This document shows positions 7,000-11,059 of a DNA stretch of 11,059 bases, piece by piece (position 1 is the first letter of the stretch; every line of letters starts with the position of its first letter). The translations under genes and the position numbers were made by a program. The notes below the pieces were generated by a model that saw only the letters and a program-made list of their open reading frames with translations, was not told where the DNA came from and searched no databases. Location of the stretch: positions 1 through 11,059 of the forward strand of contig CAJTMX010000008.1 in the NCBI GenBank assembly GCA_910577235.1. Direction: 5' to 3'. Source of the DNA: an uncultured Acetatifactor sp. (lineage in GTDB: Bacteria > Bacillota > Clostridia > Lachnospirales > Lachnospiraceae).

Positions 7000-7033
7000 C
7001 GTTTCAGTCTCCGGAGCCGTACCCGTACCCGGT

Positions 7034-7345
7034 TTAAATATACGCCTTGATCTTCTCCTCCAGATCAGCCGCGGTCATACCGCCTATATGGGTTTCCACG
7101 GGTTCGCCGTTCTTGAAAAAGATAAAGGTGGGAATATTTCTTACCTGATATTTCTCGGATATCTCATTGGCCTCTTCCACATTCAGCTTGCCGATCTTCA
7201 TCTTTCCCTGATATTTCTCAGCCATGCGCTCCACCAAGGGAGCCATCATTTTGCAGGGACCGCACCAGTCCGCATAAAAATCCACCAGCACCGTTCCCTG
7301 TGCCTGCAATACCTCTGTCTCAAAATTTTCCGCTGTAAACTTCAT
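7034..7345 (-). CDS. trxA: Thioredoxin
   Basis: This is a 103-aa thioredoxin of normal family length. It has the redox motif WCGPC at residues 27-31 in the context VDFYADWCGPCK, the cis-proline region IPT at 71-73, and FFKNGEPV leading into the final helix. It reduces protein disulfides in the cytosol, using electrons from thioredoxin reductase, which is not encoded here. The ATG at 7345 has AAGGAGG (plus 7356-7362) 10 nt upstream. It lies between trmB (55 bp away) and the YitT gene (76 bp) on the same strand, so co-transcription is likely, though intercistronic palindromes on both sides could uncouple levels. Nothing is missing; this appears to be a functional gene. Confidence 0.97.
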   Translation of the reverse strand: MKFTAENFETEVLQAQGTVLVDFYADWCGPCKMMAPLVERMAEKYQGKMKIGKLNVEEANEISEKYQVRNIPTFIFFKNGEPVETHIGGMTAADLEEKIKAYI

Positions 7346-7370
7346 GTTCTCTTTTCCTCCTTGCCTTTGT

Positions 7371-7390
7371 TATTGCCGGATATGGCAATA
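7371..7390 (-). repeat. Inverted repeat between trmB and trxA
   Basis: TATTGCC (7371-7377) and GGCAATA (7384-7390) form a 7-bp stem with a 6-nt loop, ahead of the trxA ribosome binding site. There is no T run, so termination is unlikely. Confidence 0.45.
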
Positions 7391-7400
7391 TGGTTTTTCT

Positions 7401-8045
7401 TTATTTTTCCCTGTAAATAATATATTTATAAATGGGATTACCCATTGCAGAGAACTTCTCCTCATACTCTGTCATAACATTGCCTTCCATCAACTGCGCA
7501 TCCCCATGCAGATCATAAGTGACCGTTCTCGCCAGCCAGCCTGCGGGAGCAATCTCTTCCACCGCAAAATCGAACAATCCCCTGTTGTCCGTCTTGAATT
7601 CCAGTTGTCCCCGGGAACTCAAAACAGCGTCATACTTTTCCAGAAACTGCCTGGAGGGCAGCCTGCGGTGGGCATGTCTGTCCTTGGGCCATGGGTCGGA
7701 AAAATTCAGGTATATTCGTTCCACCTCACCCCGGGCAAAAACCTTTGCGATTTCCTCCGCATCCATACGAATGAACTTCAGGTTGGGCAATTCCTCCTCT
7801 TCCATCTTTTGAACGGCTCTCAGCAGCACGCTGGAATATTTTTCAATCCCTATATAATTGTTCTCAGGGTGCAGTCGGGCCATGGTATAGATAAACTTTC
7901 CCTTACCCATTCCAATCTCTATATGAACCGGATGTTTGTTTCCAAATATTTCCTGCCATTTTCCCCGGCAGTTCTGCTCCTCATGCACCACATACTGACT
8001 GGCGGCGATCCTTTCCCGCGAACCCGTTATATTTCGCAAACGCAT
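7401..8045 (-). CDS. trmB: tRNA (guanine-46-N7)-methyltransferase
   Basis: This 214-aa SAM-dependent enzyme methylates N7 of G46 in the variable loop of tRNAs. Family motifs are all present: EIGMGKGKF (43-51), the SAM-binding loop; GIEKYSSVLLRA (66-77); RMDAEEI (93-99); NFSDPWPKDRHAHRRL (114-129), the TrmB signature; FKTDN (150-154); and TEYEEKF (192-198) near the C-terminus. I chose ATG 8045 (protein starting MRLRNITGSRE) because family members begin this way and GAGGT lies at plus 8050-8054; an upstream ATG at 8069 would add eight unconserved residues. The gene follows the carboxypeptidase by 67 bp and precedes trxA by 55 bp. It is a housekeeping gene with no sign of damage. Confidence 0.96.
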   Translation of the reverse strand: MRLRNITGSRERIAASQYVVHEEQNCRGKWQEIFGNKHPVHIEIGMGKGKFIYTMARLHPENNYIGIEKYSSVLLRAVQKMEEEELPNLKFIRMDAEEIAKVFARGEVERIYLNFSDPWPKDRHAHRRLPSRQFLEKYDAVLSSRGQLEFKTDNRGLFDFAVEEIAPAGWLARTVTYDLHGDAQLMEGNVMTEYEEKFSAMGNPIYKYIIYREK

Positions 8046-8064
8046 ATTGACCTCGTTCCCGCAT

Positions 8065-8085
8065 ATCACGGACTCAGCCCGTGAT
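8065..8085 (-). repeat. Inverted repeat between the carboxypeptidase gene and trmB
   Basis: ATCACGG (8065-8071) and CCGTGAT (8079-8085) form a 7-bp stem with a 7-nt loop in the 67-bp intercistronic gap. No T run follows on the minus strand, so it is not a standard terminator. Confidence 0.5.
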
Positions 8086-8112
8086 ACTGCGCAAATATCT
8101 TTTCTGTTTCCC

Positions 8113-9963
8113 TTATCTGTCTCTCCGCCGCCCCTGGCGCGTCTCTTTTGCCTGACGTCTGCGCTGCTGATTGAAACTCAGCTCCTCGCTCTCCCTGTAT
8201 TCCTGGCGAAACTGTCTGTGGCGTGCCTCTCTGACCTCCTGCCTGTGCAGCTGGCGGAATCCAGGCGCGGCGTTCTCCTCATCCTCCCGGCGCAGCTGGC
8301 GGTGACGGGCTTCCTTAACCTGCTGTCTATGCAGACGGCGAAAGCTCAACTCCACCGTCTCCTCGTCCTCCCGGCGCAGCTGCCGGCGACGGGCCTCCTT
8401 TACCTGCTGTCTGTGCAACCTGATTACGCTGGGTTCCGTATCTTCCTCTTCCTCATCCCGGCGCAACCCCCGGCGTCGGGCCTCCTTAATCTGTTTCCGC
8501 CGCAGCTGCTCCGCGCTCATCTCGGGAGCGTCCTCATACTCTCTGGGACGGTGCCGGCGCCGGTCCCGCTCCCAGCTGCGGCGGGTGTTACTGCGCCGCG
8601 CAGGGAAATGATAGTCTTTCAAAGCATATTTCAATCCCAGCAATACAAGTACCGCTGCCACTGCGATTCCCGCCCAAATGGACACCTTTTTCACATTCAC
8701 AAAGACATAGACCGGCGTTTCCTCACCGCTCTCAGTCTCCTTCTCTCTGAGCAGGCCATCGGCAAAGTCATAACCCTGATCTCCGGACACCACCAGATCC
8801 ACCGATGCGCTGCCCAGATCCACCCCTTGATAACTGTAATGTATGATTGCCGCCTGTCCCTCATCGGCCGTATCATAACTGATGACGGATTCCGTATCGG
8901 AAAAATCCACTGACCTGGGCAAAACGATGCAGTCTTCCTGGTTTAACGCCAGCAGAGGCTTGGAGCTGCCGAATATATCATGTTCCCCATAAAAAAGGCC
9001 CGTGTTGTCGATATTATATTTTGTCTCCACCTGAGAAACATTGATTTTGGCAAAATTGCTGAACCCATAATTAAACAGCGCTATGGTATCTTCATACTGA
9101 TAGGGCGACTCATCCCTGAGTACCACGCAGATCAGTTTCAGTCCGTCTCTCTCCGCGCAGGAAACCACACTGTAACGGGCCGCATTGGTATATCCTGTCT
9201 TCACGCCCACCAGGTCGTCATAACCGTAAGCCTTGCCCGGCAACAGCTCTATCTTGGAATTCTCCAGCTTTTCATAGGGCATGTGGTCATTTGGAAGAAT
9301 ATGCAGCCGCGGGGTGAGACTGATCCGGCACAGCATTTCATTGGCAAAAAAAGCTTTTCCGATCATAGCCAAGTCATAAGCCGAGGTATAGTGGTTCTCA
9401 TCCGGCAGACCGTTTGGGTTCACAAAATGGGAATCCACACATCCAAGCTCCTGGGCCCTTCTGTTCATAATATCGGCAAAATCATGCCAGCTGGTGCCTG
9501 TGATATGTTCTGCCACGGCAAAGGATACCTCGTTGGCGGACCGGATCAATATGGCGTTCAGGCAGTCTTCCATAGTCAGCTGCTGCCCCACGTCCATCGC
9601 GATATGATTGCTGTCCGAAGGAGTATCATATACCGCTTCCCGGGAAAAAGTAACCCATTCATCCAGAGAGCACTGCTCCGCCGCGATCAATGTAGTCAGT
9701 ATCTTGGTGGTGCTGGCCGGATACTGTCGGGCATGTATGTTTTTCGCATACAGGACGGTCCCTGTCTCCGCTTCTATCAAAATGGCGGAATCCGCCGTGA
9801 CCACAGGACCTGTGGGCCAGCCCGGGATCTCGTTGCTCTCCACAGTCCTATCCCGCTGCGCCTGAATGCGATCCTCCAGAGTATCCGCCCATACAGGCAG
9901 ACAGGCGCACAGCAACGACAATACGACCAGCCATGGGCAGACCCGGCGCAGTGCGGCGGTCAT
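8113..9963 (-). CDS. D-alanyl-D-alanine carboxypeptidase (peptidase S11) with Arg-rich repeat tail
   Basis: This 616-aa penicillin-binding protein trims the terminal D-Ala from peptidoglycan stem peptides outside the cell. A signal peptide (residues 1-26, ending VWA) leads to the S11 catalytic domain with all three active-site motifs: STTK at 84-87, SAN at 142-144 and KTG at 255-257. A C-terminal beta-rich part follows to about 425. A clear membrane segment lies at about 428-447 (VSIWAGIAVAAVLVLLGLKY), after which about 165 residues are predicted to be cytosolic. They begin RRSNTRRSWERDRRRHR and then form five tandem units of about 28 residues (483-616) with the core LHRQQVKEARRRQLRRE. Family members usually end at or just after the membrane anchor, near 400-450 aa. 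The start overlaps the upstream exonuclease stop (ATGA), so translation is probably coupled. Enzyme identity is firm; the tail's role is unknown. I give no symbol because several dac paralogs are possible. Confidence 0.94.
   Translation of the reverse strand: MTAALRRVCPWLVVLSLLCACLPVWADTLEDRIQAQRDRTVESNEIPGWPTGPVVTADSAILIEAETGTVLYAKNIHARQYPASTTKILTTLIAAEQCSLDEWVTFSREAVYDTPSDSNHIAMDVGQQLTMEDCLNAILIRSANEVSFAVAEHITGTSWHDFADIMNRRAQELGCVDSHFVNPNGLPDENHYTSAYDLAMIGKAFFANEMLCRISLTPRLHILPNDHMPYEKLENSKIELLPGKAYGYDDLVGVKTGYTNAARYSVVSCAERDGLKLICVVLRDESPYQYEDTIALFNYGFSNFAKINVSQVETKYNIDNTGLFYGEHDIFGSSKPLLALNQEDCIVLPRSVDFSDTESVISYDTADEGQAAIIHYSYQGVDLGSASVDLVVSGDQGYDFADGLLREKETESGEETPVYVFVNVKKVSIWAGIAVAAVLVLLGLKYALKDYHFPARRSNTRRSWERDRRRHRPREYEDAPEMSAEQLRRKQIKEARRRGLRRDEEEEDTEPSVIRLHRQQVKEARRRQLRREDEETVELSFRRLHRQQVKEARHRQLRREDEENAAPGFRQLHRQEVREARHRQFRQEYRESEELSFNQQRRRQAKETRQGRRRDR
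8116..8517 (-). repeat. Five-unit in-frame tandem repeat of about 84 bp coding the Arg-rich tail
   Basis: Within the carboxypeptidase gene, units lie at 8431-8517, 8347-8430, 8263-8346, 8179-8262 and a shorter last one at 8116-8178. Units two to four are each exactly 28 codons. They share the pattern S/G-F-x-x-LHRQ-x-VKEAR-x-RQLRREDEE. Similarity is visible in the DNA as well as the protein, pointing to duplication. The first and last units are the most diverged. Confidence 0.85.
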
Positions 9964-10955
9964 AAACCGTGTCCTTTCCGGCGGCCCGCCCTGTCCGGCG
10001 CCTTTTCGGCTGTCCCCCGGGAGCGGCTGTGCATCTTGCGGGCATGGTCACGGCGCTCAATCAGCTTTTCCACATCCTCAGGGGCAATAAAACGGCTGGT
10101 CTTTACCACATAGATCTGTCCGTCCTCCGACTTGCGGATACGGACCTTGCACTTTAGAAAACCGTGCTTTTCACAGAATGCCACACAATAATAATGGCGC
10201 CCATTGGTAGAAAACCATTTTACTTTCTTGCGCAGATTCCGGCGGCAGAGATAACATTTGCTGGAGCTTACTTCCCTGTCGGTCAACGCGGCGGACTTGT
10301 CCGGGAAAGCGCGTGAAATATATTTATAATAGGTGTCGAACTGTACCTTGATCTCCTCCTCCCTGCAGGAAGGGGGATTGAATACGTCATAAGATACATT
10401 TTTCAGCACTTCCTCATCCCGGATCGCCGCCAATACCTTGGCTGTGTAGTATGCATCGCTGAACGCCCTGTGGAAGGGAATATCCTTCTCGATATCCAGA
10501 TAGTCCACCGCCCATTCCAGCGCCCGCCTGCTCTTGCGGTCCTCATAAGCTATACTGAAAAGTTTCTGCACGTCCAAAAAGGCTATGGGACCTTTTGCCA
10601 GAGGCTCCATGCCATAATAGCGCAGATTGCGCTGCAATTCCGTCAGATCCAGCGGCCCCCAGGTACAGAAGATGTAGTCCTCCCCGCACCAACGCAGAAA
10701 ATCCTCTACCACCTGGGTAAAGGGTTTTCCTCTCTCAAGCTCTTCCATGCGCATATGAATGAGCTTGCTTGTAATCTTGTGCATCTGATGATACACGGTG
10801 GGACGGATCAGCTGGCTGAACTCGCTGACCATGATCCGGTCATGATTTAGTTTTATCGCACCGATCTCTATGATCTCAAAGGGCATCAGAGCCGTTTCCG
10901 GCTCCTGCCCGGTGCTGCTTTGATTCCACTCCAAATCTAAAATGATATAGTTCAC
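9960..10955 (-). CDS. DEDDh-type 3'-5' exonuclease with Cys-rich C-terminal region
   Basis: This 331-aa protein has an N-terminal exonuclease fold (residues about 1-180) of the DnaQ/ERI-1/KapD group. D7 and E9 lie in ILDLEWNQ (motif I), D103 in WGPLDLTELQRN (motif II), and H162 and D167 in HRAFSDAYYTAKVL (motif III, DEDDh type). These residues would coordinate two metal ions and hydrolyse nucleotides from a 3' end of DNA or RNA; the substrate is not predictable. The C-terminal part has CYLC (234-237) and then C257, C261, H264 and C269, suggesting a zinc-binding knuckle, and ends in a basic stretch (RSRGTAEKAPDRAGRRKG). The start is GTG 10955 with GGGAG at 10962-10966, 6 nt upstream; the conserved MNYIILDLEW begins there. 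It heads the minus-strand cluster and overlaps the carboxypeptidase start by 4 bp. Confidence 0.88.
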   Translation of the reverse strand: MNYIILDLEWNQSSTGQEPETALMPFEIIEIGAIKLNHDRIMVSEFSQLIRPTVYHQMHKITSKLIHMRMEELERGKPFTQVVEDFLRWCGEDYIFCTWGPLDLTELQRNLRYYGMEPLAKGPIAFLDVQKLFSIAYEDRKSRRALEWAVDYLDIEKDIPFHRAFSDAYYTAKVLAAIRDEEVLKNVSYDVFNPPSCREEEIKVQFDTYYKYISRAFPDKSAALTDREVSSSKCYLCRRNLRKKVKWFSTNGRHYYCVAFCEKHGFLKCKVRIRKSEDGQIYVVKTSRFIAPEDVEKLIERRDHARKMHSRSRGTAEKAPDRAGRRKGHGL

Positions 10956-11025
10956 TGTGTTCTCCCGTAATCTGCCGCCGGCATGTCTGCGGATATTGCA
11001 TTTTACTCAATATACCTTGATTATT

Positions 11026-11056
11026 CGCGCTTTAGCGCGCTCTTCGATCAGAAGAG
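11026..11056. repeat. Two adjacent perfect hairpins upstream of the exonuclease gene
   Basis: CGCGCT (11026-11031) pairs with AGCGCG (11034-11039), and directly beside it CTCTTC (11040-11045) pairs with GAAGAG (11051-11056). No T run follows on either strand within the window. They may belong to the leader of the exonuclease transcript or to the end of a gene beyond the window. No clear promoter was found in 10967-11059; TATATT on the minus strand near 11010-11015 lacks a matching -35. Confidence 0.4.
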
Positions 11057-11059
11057 TTA

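Noticed and set aside
8047..8913. 288-aa plus-strand open frame opposite the carboxypeptidase repeat tail
   Set aside because: Its Leu/Pro-rich repeats (LPAQL-like) are just the complement of the Arg-rich repeats; the minus-strand frame has full catalytic motifs.
8980..10113. 377-aa plus-strand open frame
   Set aside because: It runs antisense across the carboxypeptidase and exonuclease genes, both with intact active-site motifs, and shows no recognisable domain.

Overview
The window looks like a chromosomal segment from a Gram-positive, low-to-mid-GC Clostridia genome, most likely a member of the Lachnospiraceae. The reasons are strong AAGGAGG-type ribosome binding sites, TTG and GTG starts, a long solute-binding lipoprotein of a type common in gut Lachnospiraceae, and DUF1846 and YitT proteins typical of Firmicutes. 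This assignment is inference from gene content; there is no rRNA or other taxonomic marker.

Left part (1-4540) is AT-richer, patchy accessory DNA. A broken transposase (9-410) sits tail-to-tail with a 762-aa TTG-started lipoprotein (493-2781, minus) that joins a propeller-like N-terminal half to an extracellular solute-binding domain; no permease genes accompany it. Just upstream, on the same strand, is what reads as a small secreted Cys-rich protein broken by two one-base shifts (2844-3088). It lies behind a consensus minus-strand promoter (3161-3189) that overlaps a plus-strand promoter. To the right are a probable TetR-type HTH scrap (3290-3400) and a compact two-gene unit: an XRE regulator with two membrane segments (3520-3978) and an 80-aa membrane protein (3993-4235), closed by a terminator hairpin.

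Right part (4500-11059) is GC-richer and reads as core genome. A monocistronic DUF1846 gene (4580-6064, plus) with its own promoter converges, with only 5 bp between stops, on a five-gene minus-strand cluster. In transcription order this is a DEDDh 3'-5' exonuclease with a Cys-rich C-terminus (10955-9960), a D-Ala-D-Ala carboxypeptidase with a long Arg-rich repeat tail (9963-8113, ATGA overlap), trmB (8045-7401), trxA (7345-7034) and a YitT-family membrane protein (6957-6070). The last three genes are each preceded by a short perfect palindrome without a U tract.

No RNA genes, CRISPR array or complete mobile element were seen. I see no clear new multi-gene system. The most distinctive items are the tandem-repeat tail on the carboxypeptidase, the frameshifted secreted mini-protein behind a consensus promoter, and the orphan two-domain lipoprotein.
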